NCBI RefSeq assembly: GCF_016863175.1
Contig: NZ_BOOJ01000047.1
Location: forward strand, 1-64,000
Length of the DNA stretch: 64,000 bases
Origin: Paraplanobispora siamensis
Lineage (GTDB): Bacteria > Actinomycetota > Actinomycetes > Streptosporangiales > Streptosporangiaceae
Reading direction: 5' to 3'
The position numbers and the translations under genes are program-made. Position 1 is the stretch's first letter, and the number at the start of each line of letters is the position of its first letter. The notes below the pieces were generated by a model. That model made no database searches and was not told the origin of the DNA. It saw only the letters and a program-made list of their open reading frames with translations. Shown piece after piece: positions 8,489 to 17,065 of this stretch.

Positions 8489-9928
8489 GTGGACGAGCCG
8501 GGTTCCGGTCCCCGCCCCAACGGAATCGTCACCGTCATGGCAGTGGCCGGCATCGTCGCCTCGCTCACCCAGACCCTGGTCATCCCGCTGATCGGCGAGC
8601 TGCCGCGGATACTGGGCACCACCGCCTCCGACGCCTCCTGGGTGGTCACGGTCACCCTGCTGGCCGGGGCCGTGACCACCCCGGTGATGGGACGGCTGGG
8701 CGACATGTACGGCAAGCGGCGCATGATGCTCGCCTGCGCGGTCCCGCTCATCCTGGGCTGCGCCGTGTGCGCGGTCGCCGGATCGCTGACCCCGATGATC
8801 ATCGGCCGGGGTCTGCAGGGCATGGGCATGGGCATGATCCCTCTGGGCATCAGCGCCCTGCGCGACGCGCTGCCGCCCGATCGGGTCGGCCCCTCCATCG
8901 CGCTGATGAGCTCGTCCATGGGCATCGGCGGCGCGCTCGGCCTGCCGGTCGCGGCCGCCGTCGCCGAGTACGCCAGCTGGCGGGTGCTGTTCTGGGCCAC
9001 CGCCGTACTGAGCCTGCTGGTGGCCGTGCTCATCCGGGTGCTGGTCCCGGTCACCTCCGCCACGGCCGGGGGCCGCGTCGACGTCGTCGGCGCGATCGGC
9101 CTCGGCGCCGGTCTGGTGTGCCTGTTGCTGGGCGTCTCCAAGGGCGCGGACTGGGGCTGGGCGAGCGGCACCACGCTCGGGCTGCTGGCCGCCGCGGCGC
9201 TCGTCCTGCTCGTGTGGGGCTGGTGGGAGCTGCGGGCCGGGGACCCGCTGGTCGACCTGCACGTCACCGCCCGGCCCCAGGTGCTGCTGACCAACCTGGC
9301 CTCGATCGTGGTCGGCTTCGCGATGTACGCCCAGGCTCTGATCGTCATGCAGATCCTGCAGCTCCCGTCGGCCACCGGGTACGGCCTGGGCCAGTCGATG
9401 CTGGCCGCGGGGCTGTGGATGGCCCCCTCCGGCCTGATGATGATGCTCGTCTCCCCGGTCGGCGCCCGTCTGTCGGCCGCGCGCGGCCCCAAGGTCACCC
9501 TGGTGGTCGGCAGCCTCATCATGGCGCTCGGGTACGGCTCGTCCGTGCTCCTGCTCGGCTCCGCCTGGGGCCTGCTGATCGTGACCTGCGTGTGCGGCGT
9601 CGGCGTGGGGTTCGCCTACGGCGCGATGCCCGCCCTCATCATGGGCGCCGTGCCCCGCTCCGAGACCGCCGCCGCCAACAGCTTCAACACCCTGATGCGC
9701 TCCATCGGCACCACGGTCTCGGCGGCGGTGGTCGGCGTCATCCTGTCCCAGATGACCATCGCGTTCGGCGGCCACAGCCTGCCCTCCGAGGCCGGTTTCC
9801 GCACCGGCATGCTCGTCGGCTGCGGCGCCGCCCTCCTCGCCACGGCGATCACCTCGGCCCTCCCGGCCCGCCGGTCCGGGCGGGCGGTCGTCCCCGTCGC
9901 GGCCTCCGCCCCGGCCGTCAAGCCCTGA
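8489..9928 (+). CDS. MFS transporter (DHA2-type drug efflux)
   Basis: Integral membrane proton-coupled exporter of 479 residues with about 14 predicted helices. Typical motifs are GRLGDMYGKRRMML after helix 2 (motif A) and GRGLQGMGMGMIPLGISALRD after helix 4. A mid-protein helix pair is followed by ARPQVLLTNLASIVVGFAM. GTG 8489 is preceded by AAGAAGGGC. It lies 86 bp after the kinase-like gene on the same strand. No dedicated regulator is adjacent and the substrate is unknown. Confidence 0.9.
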   Translation: MDEPGSGPRPNGIVTVMAVAGIVASLTQTLVIPLIGELPRILGTTASDASWVVTVTLLAGAVTTPVMGRLGDMYGKRRMMLACAVPLILGCAVCAVAGSLTPMIIGRGLQGMGMGMIPLGISALRDALPPDRVGPSIALMSSSMGIGGALGLPVAAAVAEYASWRVLFWATAVLSLLVAVLIRVLVPVTSATAGGRVDVVGAIGLGAGLVCLLLGVSKGADWGWASGTTLGLLAAAALVLLVWGWWELRAGDPLVDLHVTARPQVLLTNLASIVVGFAMYAQALIVMQILQLPSATGYGLGQSMLAAGLWMAPSGLMMMLVSPVGARLSAARGPKVTLVVGSLIMALGYGSSVLLLGSAWGLLIVTCVCGVGVGFAYGAMPALIMGAVPRSETAAANSFNTLMRSIGTTVSAAVVGVILSQMTIAFGGHSLPSEAGFRTGMLVGCGAALLATAITSALPARRSGRAVVPVAASAPAVKP

Positions 9929-10014
9929 CGTCCGGGAGCCGTACGGGGACGTGAACCGTCACGGCCTGCCGTACGTCATGGTCGTTGGCGGTTCCGGAAC
10001 CCCCAGGAGGTCTC

Positions 10015-10587
10015 ATGCGCCGCGTTCTCGGTCTCACCGCAGGTCTGGCCCTCGCCTTCACCGCGCTCGCCCCGGCCGCCCCCGCGGCGACGGCCTCCGC
10101 CCCGGCCTCGGCCCCGGCCGACCCGCTCATCTCCATCGCCGTGAAGGTCCGGGCCACGCCCCTGGCCCGTCCCGGCGGCAGGGTCACCTACGTCATCGAC
10201 TACGCCCAGACCTGGACGCCGTCCTTCGCCCCCTACTGGGGCGCCTTCTGGGTGGGGGGCAGGTTCCCCGCGGGGGCGCGCGGCCCGTCCAAGGCCACGC
10301 TCTACGACACGGCGGGCAAGCGCCTGGCCGTACTGCCCTGCCGCCGGTACGCCGACGGCACCTGGTGCGACGCCCACGTCCGGATGCCGCACCAGGGACG
10401 GATCGTCATGTCCGCCCGGCTGTCGGCCAAGGCCGGGCGGACCGCCACGGCCCGCCTGGGGTTCGACAGCTTCGAGCCGCTGAACGAGGCGCAGTACGCC
10501 AGGCACTACAGCCGCAAGCAGGCGCGGGAGAGGTTCCGCGAGTTCCGGTTCACCAAGACCGTCACCACGAGGGTGCGCACCCGGTGA
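10015..10587 (+). CDS. Secreted protein of unknown function
   Basis: A 190-residue protein beginning with a clear Sec signal peptide (MRRVLGLTAGLALAFTALAPAAPAA). The mature part contains VKVRATPLARPGGRVTYVIDY, WVGGRFPAGARGPS, one possible disulphide pair (LPCRRYADGTWCDAH) and a basic C-terminus (ETEFRFTK-like, ending in RVRTR). The beta-rich pattern suggests a small immunoglobulin-like or DUF11-like fold, but I do not recognise the family. A perfect AGGAGG lies 4 bp before the ATG. Apparently monocistronic; the convergent thiolase gene ends 10 bp away. Confidence 0.8.
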   Translation: MRRVLGLTAGLALAFTALAPAAPAATASAPASAPADPLISIAVKVRATPLARPGGRVTYVIDYAQTWTPSFAPYWGAFWVGGRFPAGARGPSKATLYDTAGKRLAVLPCRRYADGTWCDAHVRMPHQGRIVMSARLSAKAGRTATARLGFDSFEPLNEAQYARHYSRKQARERFREFRFTKTVTTRVRTR

Positions 10588-10597
10588 CCCCCGGAGA

Positions 10598-12154
10598 TCA
10601 CCCGGTGGTCACCTGATTGACCGAGCCGGAGGAACGCACGTAGATGCGGCCGCCGACGGGCTGCTCGGCGGTCAGCAGGCCGAGCGCGGCCTCGTCGCCG
10701 TCGGCGGTCACGGCCAGGAAGCGGCGGCCGTCGGCCTCCAGCCGGCCGACGACGATGCCGGTGCGCTTCCCGCTGCGGCGGTGCTTGACGGTGTAGGTCT
10801 CGATCGTGGCCCAGCCGTCGGCCATGACGGCCTGCTCGACCGGGGGCGCGGAGTCGATCTCGGCCTGGAGCTCGGCGCTGCGGTCCGGGCGCCAGGGGGC
10901 GGGGGTGGTGGAGTAGACGCCGACGGAGTACTTGCTCAGCGAACCGCCGTTGGCGCCGACCATGCCGTAGGCGCCGGGCAGCGCGCGCATCCGGTGCACG
11001 ACCTCGGCGATGGCGTGCATGGAGTAGTTGTTGCCGGGCCCGCCGAAGAAGGGCAGGCCGCCGGTGAGCGTCAGCTCCCGCGATCCGTCGACCGGCAGCC
11101 CGAGGCCGTCGCAGACGTTGGTCACCGCGATGGGGAAGCAACTGTACAGATCGATGACCTCCAGTTCGTCCACGCCGATGCCGGCCTGCTCCAGGGCGTG
11201 CCGGGCGGCGGTCACGGCGGCCGGGCCGGCGCTGAGGTCGGGACGGTCCAGCAGGTCGCGCTCGCGCAGGTCGGCGTGGCCGTGCAGGAAGACCCACCGG
11301 TCCTCCGGGACGCCCAGCCGCCGGGCGGCGGCCACGGACATCAGCAGGACGGCCGCCCCCTGGTTGACCTTCTCCCGGGCGACGATGTAACGGGTGTACG
11401 GCTCGGCGATGATCCGGTTGGCCTCGGTCGGGGTGACGAGCTCCTGCGCGCTGCGCTCGGTGGGGGCGGCGGCGTGCGGGTTGGCGGCGGCGACCTTGGT
11501 GAACGGGGCGAACAGCGCGCCCATGCCGGCGGCGTACTCTCGCCTGCCCTGGCCGAGCCGGGCCCGTCGCGCGTTGTCGAACAGCGCGTACTGGCTGGGC
11601 GCGTCCATCAGGCGGTGGGCGACCTGCACCGGCGTGACCAGGCCCTCCAGCCCGTATCCCCGGTCCTCCAGGTCGCCGCCGACGGTCTCGCCGAAGTCGG
11701 GCCTGTCCGGCGTCCCGGCCAGGTGTCCGATGGTCGAGATGGCCTCGGACCCGAAGATGAGGGCGACCTCGGCCGATCCGGCCGCGATCGTCGCGGCCAG
11801 CTCGTTGACCAGGTGCTGGGGCGCCTGCCCGCCGACCACCTCCAGGATGGCCCGGCGGGGATCGGCTCCGACGCGCCCGGCGACCGAGCGGGGGTAGTTG
11901 TCGGATCTGCCCAGCGGCGAGGGGATGCCGGGGGCGGAGATCTCGAACTGCCGCACGCCCGCCACGGTGTCGACGGCGGCGGCCACCGCCGCGGCGTCCG
12001 CCCCGGTGTCGGCCAGCGCCTCCCGCGCCGCCGCCGCGGCCAGCCCGACCGGTGACAGGCGGCGGTAACCGGGCTCGCCGATCCGCTCCGAGGCCTGCCC
12101 CACGCCGACGATGACCGGCGTGCGGGGGTCGAGGTCCGGCAGTGTCATCTTCAT
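10598..12154 (-). CDS. Thiolase-family protein (acetyl-CoA acetyltransferase-like)
   Basis: A 518-residue thiolase-fold protein like the long mycobacterial 'acetyl-CoA acetyltransferases'. The N-terminus DPRTPVIVGVGQASER and the later segments VIDLYSCFPIAVTNVCDGLG, LTLTGGLPFFGGPGNNYSMHAI and GMVGANGGSLSKYSVGVYSTTP are characteristic. At the usual nucleophile position it reads ILEVVGGQAPQHLVNELA, without the catalytic Cys, so classic ketothiolase chemistry is unlikely. A C-terminal OB-like extension follows (RRSGKRTGIVVGRLEADGRRFLAV). It is divergent from a TetR gene that may control it. A role in acyl-CoA or sterol metabolism is inferred from the family. Confidence 0.8.
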   Translation of the reverse strand: MKMTLPDLDPRTPVIVGVGQASERIGEPGYRRLSPVGLAAAAAREALADTGADAAAVAAAVDTVAGVRQFEISAPGIPSPLGRSDNYPRSVAGRVGADPRRAILEVVGGQAPQHLVNELAATIAAGSAEVALIFGSEAISTIGHLAGTPDRPDFGETVGGDLEDRGYGLEGLVTPVQVAHRLMDAPSQYALFDNARRARLGQGRREYAAGMGALFAPFTKVAAANPHAAAPTERSAQELVTPTEANRIIAEPYTRYIVAREKVNQGAAVLLMSVAAARRLGVPEDRWVFLHGHADLRERDLLDRPDLSAGPAAVTAARHALEQAGIGVDELEVIDLYSCFPIAVTNVCDGLGLPVDGSRELTLTGGLPFFGGPGNNYSMHAIAEVVHRMRALPGAYGMVGANGGSLSKYSVGVYSTTPAPWRPDRSAELQAEIDSAPPVEQAVMADGWATIETYTVKHRRSGKRTGIVVGRLEADGRRFLAVTADGDEAALGLLTAEQPVGGRIYVRSSGSVNQVTTG

Positions 12155-12200
12155 GCTCCAGCGGCGGATTGGCCTGGTGCCGTACCGTACGACCAGGCGA

Positions 12201-12222
12201 TATTTATAGACATTTTTCGTCT
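12201..12222 (-). promoter_or_regulatory. AT-rich promoter element and dyad upstream of the thiolase gene
   Basis: On the minus strand TATAAATA (12201-12208) could be the -10 of the thiolase gene, about 50 bp before its ATG. It abuts the dyad AGAC-N7-GTCT (12208-12222). A dyad next to a -10, between a TetR gene and its divergent neighbour, is a plausible operator. Unverified. Confidence 0.35.
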
Positions 12223-12270
12223 CTAACCGGTCGGAGCGTAACCCCGCCGGAGGAACGGGGCAAGGGCGTT

Positions 12271-12339
12271 ACTGTTCTGTCCGGGACTGCTGTCCGGGAC
12301 TGCTGTCCGGGACTGCTGTCCGGCACTGTTCCGTCCGGG
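12271..12339. repeat. Direct repeats of 13-15 bp before the tetR start
   Basis: Five units run head to tail: ACTGTTCTGTCCGGG, ACTGCTGTCCGGG twice, ACTGCTGTCCGGC and ACTGTTCCGTCCGGG. Each carries the near-palindrome GTCC-G-GGAC across its junction. The array ends 10 bp before the GTG start of the TetR gene, where the untranslated leader or operator would be. Confidence 0.8.
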
Positions 12340-12349
12340 AGGTGACGCC

Positions 12350-13006
12350 GTGTCCGAACCCCTGGCCGCCGCCACCGGACCGGGCCGGCCGCGCGACGCC
12401 GAGGTGGACCGCAAGGCGCTGCGGGCCGCCGTCGAGCTCTACGCCGAGCTCGGCTGGGCCAAGTTCACACTCGACGCGGTGGCGCGGCGCGCCGGGATCG
12501 GCAAGGCGGCGATCTACCGGCGCTGGCCGACCCGGGAGAGGCTGATCACCGAGGCCCTGGAGCAGGCCCTGGTGCTGCCCGCCATCGCCATCGACACCGG
12601 CTCGCTCCGGGAGGACCTGCTGGAGCTGGCCCGCTCGGCGATGGGTTACTACCTGGGCCCGTACGGGCTGGCGGGCCTGCGCCTGCGCGTGGAGGCGCAC
12701 GCCTGCCCGGAGCTGCTGGCCGGGCTGGCGGCGGGCGCGCAGCGCTCGCGGGTGCTGGAGGCCCGCGCCGTCGTCCGCCGCGCCATCGCCCGCGGCGAGC
12801 TGGGTGAGCGGGCGTCCCCGACGCTCATCCTCGACACCCTGCTGGGCGCGCTGCTCAACCACGTGCTGGCCACGCCCGAGGACCTGCGGGCGGAGATGAC
12901 GGCGCGCAGCGAGCAGTACGTCGAGGACGTCACGGCGTTCGTCCTCACCGCCGCCACCTCGATCTACCCGGGTTCCTCGCCCGACCGCGCGGCGAGCGAG
13001 GTGTAG
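12350..13006 (+). CDS. TetR/AcrR family transcriptional regulator
   Basis: A 218-residue repressor. The HTH reads ALRAAVELYAELGWAKFTLDAVARRAGIGKAAIYRRW. The C-terminal domain (MGYYLGPYGLAGLRLRVEAHACPELLAGL...) resembles the TetR_C class with a long ligand-binding helix bundle. The GTG start is preceded by GGGAGG. It is divergent from the thiolase-like gene, with a repeat array in between, so autoregulation and control of the thiolase gene are plausible. Its last 43 bp overlap the convergent response-regulator gene. Confidence 0.87.
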   Translation: MSEPLAAATGPGRPRDAEVDRKALRAAVELYAELGWAKFTLDAVARRAGIGKAAIYRRWPTRERLITEALEQALVLPAIAIDTGSLREDLLELARSAMGYYLGPYGLAGLRLRVEAHACPELLAGLAAGAQRSRVLEARAVVRRAIARGELGERASPTLILDTLLGALLNHVLATPEDLRAEMTARSEQYVEDVTAFVLTAATSIYPGSSPDRAASEV

Positions 13007-13635
13007 ACGGTCACCTCCTCGGGGCGGATCAGCCCGTCCTGGATGGCGCAGATGAGCAGTTTCTCCTTGGTGGGCGCGGGCCGTCCCGCCGCGGCGTACT
13101 TGACCCTGGCCCGGTCGATGTACTGGCGCACGGTCCGCTCCTTGATCCCCATCCGCGCCGCCACCGAGGCCTTCGACATCGACTGGAACCAGAACAGCAG
13201 CGCGGCCCGCTCCTTGTCCGACAACTGCGGCCGGTGCGGGCGCTCGTCCGTCGCGATCGCCTGCGCCATCGGCGGCGTCACGCTCGGCCGGTCGGCGGCC
13301 ACCTCCAGGATGGTCTCCAGGCAGGAGTCCCGGGTGGCCCGCCCCTTGCCGATGAACGCCGAGGCCCCCGCGTCCAGCACGGCGCGCACCGTCTCCGGCT
13401 CCTCGTGCTCGGAGAAGACGACGATCCGCTGCCCGCCCGCGCACAGCTCGGCGACCCGGTCGACGACCATGGTGCCGTTGAGGTTGAGGTCGAGCAGCAG
13501 CACGTCGGCGGTCGTGCCCAGGACCGACTCGATCGTGGGGCCCTGGGCGACGAGCTCCACCGGGCCGGGCGTGGCGAACCATGATCTGACGCCGTCCACC
13601 ACGACCTGGTGGTCCTCCACGAGCGCGACCGTCAC
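12964..13635 (-). CDS. Response regulator, NarL/FixJ type
   Basis: A two-component output protein of about 223 residues. The receiver domain (VTVALVEDHQVVVDGVRSWF, VLLLDLNLNG with the phospho-acceptor Asp, IVVFSEHEE, ASAFIGKG) is followed by a LuxR-like HTH ([40 protein letters not shown]). The start is set at GTG 13635 because it forms a GTGA overlap with the stop of the preceding gene; an ATG 39 bp upstream is possible. It is the third gene of an operon with two kinase-type proteins. Target genes unknown. Confidence 0.88.
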   Translation of the reverse strand: MTVALVEDHQVVVDGVRSWFATPGPVELVAQGPTIESVLGTTADVLLLDLNLNGTMVVDRVAELCAGGQRIVVFSEHEEPETVRAVLDAGASAFIGKGRATRDSCLETILEVAADRPSVTPPMAQAIATDERPHRPQLSDKERAALLFWFQSMSKASVAARMGIKERTVRQYIDRARVKYAAAGRPAPTKEKLLICAIQDGLIRPEEVTVYTSLAARSGEEPG

Positions 13636-14762
13636 GGGCCGGGCCGCGGGCACTCCCAGATGCTGTTGACCCATATCTCCCCTTCCTGCCGCTGGTAGGT
13701 GACGACGACCCCGCTGGGCTCATGCACCGCCTCGGCGGTGACGGGCAGGTCGTCGGTGTCGGCCACGACGGCCACGCTCACCATGGTGGACATCGCCGAC
13801 ACCGTGACCCTGGCCCGCGATCGGGCCCCGTCCAGCGCCCGGATGGGCGCCCTGAGCAGGTCCTCCCGCACGCCCTCCGGCAGCTCGGGCAGGTTGCCGC
13901 CGAGCGGCGGCGCCGTCACCAGGACCTTGCGCCGCTCGGCCGCCTCGATGCGTTCGCGCAGCGCCGAGACCAGCTCGTCGGGCATGTCCTCGCGCTCGGT
14001 GATGAGCCGGCGCAACCGCATCGCCCCGGCCGTGCAGTTCTCGCGCACCCGGGGATCTCCGGGGTCGGCGCCGTCGGCCAGCTCCCTCAGCAGCGACTCC
14101 GCCGCGTCGCGGATCGCGTCGTAGCGGCGCAGCCGGTCGGCGTGGATGCGCCAGGCGGACTCCCGCCAGGCCTCGTCGGCGGCGAGCCTGCGGGCCAGCA
14201 GCACGGCGTCCTCGGCGCGGGCGCGCAGGGTGTCGCAGCCCGCCGCGTAGCCGAGCTGCATGGTGGTGCCGCCGACGATGACCACCAGGTACTTGGCGAT
14301 GGAGACCCGGTCGAGCGTCCCGGTCACGATCATCGCCGCCAGCATGATGCCGGCGTTGGCGGCGAGGAAGGCCGCCAGCTCCACCCGCCAGCGCGGCCGG
14401 TCCCAGGTCAGCATGACGCCGAGCCAGCCCACCGACCCCCAGGCCCAGTCGCTGATGCCGAGCAGATCCTCCGGACGGCAGGCGGCGATCACCGCGACGT
14501 CCACGGCCAGCGCGGCCACTGCCAGCTCCCGTATCCTGGCCGGCCCGCGAGAGGTGCGCCACAGCGACAGCGTGGCGATCGCGGCGATGACCGCGTAGAC
14601 GACCCAGGCCGCCGCCGCCAGCTCCGGCCGGCGGAAGGAGTCCCATCCCAGGAACGTGACCGTCAGGTCGTAGCCGATGTGCCACAGGATCGCGATGACC
14701 GCCGCGCCCAGCGCGGTGTAGCGGGCATAGCGCCGCGCCACCTGCTCGATGTCGTCGATCAT
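13632..14762 (-). CDS. Membrane sensor protein, histidine-kinase-related but lacking clear ATPase motifs
   Basis: About 376 residues: four to six membrane segments in the first 180 residues (ALGAAVIAILWHIGYDLTV, AWVVYAVIAAIATLSLW, AFLAANAGIMLAAMIV). A long helical region follows (LARRLAADEAWRESAWRIHADRLRRYDAIRDAAESLLRELADG). The C-terminal part has VSVAVVADTDDLPVTAEAVHEPSGVVVTYQRQEGEIWVNSIWECP, shaped like a degraded HATPase without N- or G-boxes. ATG 14762 gives an ATGA overlap with the upstream kinase; the response regulator start overlaps its stop by GTGA. Possibly a co-sensor or pseudokinase partner of the kinase encoded first. Confidence 0.75.
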   Translation of the reverse strand: MIDDIEQVARRYARYTALGAAVIAILWHIGYDLTVTFLGWDSFRRPELAAAAWVVYAVIAAIATLSLWRTSRGPARIRELAVAALAVDVAVIAACRPEDLLGISDWAWGSVGWLGVMLTWDRPRWRVELAAFLAANAGIMLAAMIVTGTLDRVSIAKYLVVIVGGTTMQLGYAAGCDTLRARAEDAVLLARRLAADEAWRESAWRIHADRLRRYDAIRDAAESLLRELADGADPGDPRVRENCTAGAMRLRRLITEREDMPDELVSALRERIEAAERRKVLVTAPPLGGNLPELPEGVREDLLRAPIRALDGARSRARVTVSAMSTMVSVAVVADTDDLPVTAEAVHEPSGVVVTYQRQEGEIWVNSIWECPRPGP

Positions 14763-15913
14763 GGCCGCCACCACAGGCTCACCCGGGTGCCGTGGGCCCC
14801 CGAGGAGATCTCGGCGCCGCCGTTCGGCACCGAGCGCATCATGTCGATGATCGATCCGCGGACGCCGAACCGGTCGGGCGGCAGCCGGTCCTGGTCGAAG
14901 CCGCGCCCCCCGTCGGCGACCTCCACGCGGACCTCGCCGTTCCTCCTCGTCGAGACCAGCTCGGCCTCGCGCACCCCGGAGTGCAGCGCGATGTTCGCCA
15001 GCGCCTCGGCGACGGCGCGGGCGAACCGCTCCGCGACGTCCTCGGGCACCGTCTGCGGCGTCAGGTTCTTACGGACCTGCAGGCTCGTGGCCCGCCCGGC
15101 CACCTCCTCCAGCAGGGTGTCCAGGGCGATGGGGGCGGAGGCCGCGCGCGGCGTGTCCCGCAGCTTCTCCAGCGCCGCCAGATCGGCCTCGGCCTGCCCG
15201 CGCAGGGTGGGCGTGGGCTTGTCGTAGACGCCCAGGCCGATCATCGTCAGCGTGTGCAGCGACGTCTCGTGGATGCTGCTGATCTGCCCCAGCTCGTCCT
15301 CGCGCCGGAGCCTCTCCACCATGAGCGCGACCTCGGCGCGCGCGCCCTGTCTCAGGAAGGCGTCGGCCGAGGCGGCGGAGCGGCGCAGCAGCGTCATCAG
15401 CACCACGATCGCGAGGACCTGCACCAGGTGGATCCCCAGGGTGCCGACCACATCGTGGGAGGGTGAGGCGAGCCGTACGCCGGCCAGGTGGGACCCCGCC
15501 ACGGCCAGGCCCAGGGGGATCGCCACGGGAGGCAGCCAGGTGACGCCGGCGATGATGATCGTCATCGTGACCCGTCCCGCGACCCAGCTCGATCCCGTGT
15601 CCAGCGACTCCGGGGCCACGAGATGGCGCTGGGCCAGGCACAGCGCGACGATGATGGCCACATCACCGGCCGCCAACCATCGGGGTATCGCCTCCCTGCG
15701 CCAGGCCAGGCGCATGAACAGCACGGTCCACACGAGGTCGAGGGCCAGCATGGGCGCCAGCCACAGGGCGGAGACCGGCGGGACGGCGCCGAGCAGCGCG
15801 GCGACGACCGCCACCAGGCCCACCGTGCCCCGCGCACCGGCCCCGGTGCGCGCGACAGCCTTGTCCAGCTGCCTGGCCGCCGAGTCGTATCTCGTGGAAG
15901 CACTGTGAGGCAT
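14759..15913 (-). CDS. Sensor histidine kinase
   Basis: First gene of the three-gene signalling operon, 384 residues. Several N-terminal transmembrane helices (VAVVAALLGAVPPVSALWLAPMLALDLVWTVLF, MTIIIAGVTWLPPVAIPLGLAVAGS, IHLVQVLAIVVLMTLL) are followed by a dimerisation segment with a HisKA_3-like histidine (ISSIHETSLHTLTMIGLG). The ATPase domain has an N-box (AEALANIALHSGV), G1 VADGGRGFDQD, G2 FGVRGSIIDMM and GTRVSLWW at the end. It probably phosphorylates the NarL-type regulator encoded downstream. The signal is unknown. Confidence 0.87.
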   Translation of the reverse strand: MPHSASTRYDSAARQLDKAVARTGAGARGTVGLVAVVAALLGAVPPVSALWLAPMLALDLVWTVLFMRLAWRREAIPRWLAAGDVAIIVALCLAQRHLVAPESLDTGSSWVAGRVTMTIIIAGVTWLPPVAIPLGLAVAGSHLAGVRLASPSHDVVGTLGIHLVQVLAIVVLMTLLRRSAASADAFLRQGARAEVALMVERLRREDELGQISSIHETSLHTLTMIGLGVYDKPTPTLRGQAEADLAALEKLRDTPRAASAPIALDTLLEEVAGRATSLQVRKNLTPQTVPEDVAERFARAVAEALANIALHSGVREAELVSTRRNGEVRVEVADGGRGFDQDRLPPDRFGVRGSIIDMMRSVPNGGAEISSGAHGTRVSLWWRP

Positions 15914-16208
15914 GAGCCGCCCGCTCGCGATGGGAGCACCGGACGGATCTCACCATAACGCACCGGATATGGATGAGCAGGGTGTGCGCAGAGCAATGGG
16001 AATGCGTCTCCCGGGTCGCGGCGGACGGGGTCATGGTTCGCATGTCGTTTCCCTCGGACCGGCTCGTGCCGACGGCTGTGCACCGTCCCTTCGCACCCTG
16101 GGCCGCCGCCGGTTCCGCGGCACGACGGCCGATCGGCCGTCAGTCGCATCTCCTCGCGCGGGCGTGTACTGGGCACGTGTCGCGAGGGGCGCGGCGAGAG
16201 GAGGTTTC
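15914..16208. other. Intergenic region between the kinase operon and the phosphatase gene
   Basis: About 295 bp between divergent genes, presumably holding both promoters. I see no RNA gene, no repeat and no convincing small coding frame. Only the GAGAGGAGG ribosome-binding site at its right end can be assigned. Confidence 0.5.
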
Positions 16209-16973
16209 ATGACCTTCACCGTGATCACGATCCTGCTCGGCTGCCTGTCCGTGATGGCCGTCCGCGGCCGTCAGGGGCCCTGGCCTCCCGGCGCGCCGGC
16301 GGCCCGGCCCCGGCTGGTGGTGGCCGGCGGCACCTACGAGGGCTCGCACGGCTACCCCTCCGACGAGTACGTCGTCCAGGAACGGCTGATCGCGGCGGCC
16401 GACGGCGGGGGCGGCACGCAGTTCGGCCACACCGCCGCCGCCCTGACCCTGGGCGCCGTGGTCGTCGCCCGCCCTCAGTACAGCGACAGGAGCGAGAAGG
16501 GCATCGGCGACTGCGCGCAGGCGGCGCACCGGGCCGTGCGCACCGCCGCCCTGCGCAACCCCGCCATGTCCGGCCTGACCAGCACGCTGGACGTGGTCGT
16601 CCTCGACGCGGGCGAGGACCCGTGCCTGCGCTTCGCCCACGTCGGCGACGGCGCGATCTGGCACTGCGCCAAGGGCGGCAGGCCCCGGCCGCTCACCACC
16701 CTGCACTCCTCCGAGGACGGCTCCTCGCTGCGCGGGATCGGCCTGCTGCCCGACCTCAGCCCCGAGATCGGCACCGTGGCGCTCCAGCCGGGCGACCGCA
16801 TCGCCATCGTCACGGACGGCGCGATGCGGGCCCTGGGCGTCTCGCGCCTGACGGAGCTGTTCACCGCCGGCGCCTCCCCCGCCGCCTGCCTGGACGGGCT
16901 GTACGACGAGATGGCCGCCGTCGAGCCGAAGGAGGACGCCACGATGATCATCGCGGACTTCGTCACGGTCTGA
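16209..16973 (+). CDS. PP2C-family protein phosphatase-like protein
   Basis: A 254-residue protein with an N-terminal membrane helix (MTFTVITILLGCLSVMAV) and a PP2C-like domain. The metal-binding and core motifs are recognisable: LIAAADGGGGTQFGHTAAALTLG, LRFAHVGDGAIWHCAKGGRPRPLT, GDRIAIVTDGAMRALG and the closing EPKEDATMIIADFVTV. The first motif departs from the usual GDGMGG, so activity should not be assumed. It could reverse phosphorylation by Ser/Thr kinases such as the one at 2637. An AGGAGG lies just before the ATG. A hairpin follows. Confidence 0.78.
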   Translation: MTFTVITILLGCLSVMAVRGRQGPWPPGAPAARPRLVVAGGTYEGSHGYPSDEYVVQERLIAAADGGGGTQFGHTAAALTLGAVVVARPQYSDRSEKGIGDCAQAAHRAVRTAALRNPAMSGLTSTLDVVVLDAGEDPCLRFAHVGDGAIWHCAKGGRPRPLTTLHSSEDGSSLRGIGLLPDLSPEIGTVALQPGDRIAIVTDGAMRALGVSRLTELFTAGASPAACLDGLYDEMAAVEPKEDATMIIADFVTV

Positions 16974-17002
16974 CCAGCCACCGAGGAAAAGGGGGGTGGG
17001 GA

Positions 17003-17045
17003 CGGCGCGCCGTACCGGAAGGGTGGGGGCCGGTACGGCGCGCCG
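17003..17045. terminator. Hairpin between the PP2C and ArsR genes
   Basis: Perfect 16-bp arms (CGGCGCGCCGTACCGG at 17003-17018 and its complement at 17030-17045) with an 11-nt loop. It lies between two convergent genes and probably ends transcription from both sides. Confidence 0.75.
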
Positions 17046-17065
17046 CACCCCGGCCCCGCGGGCGT

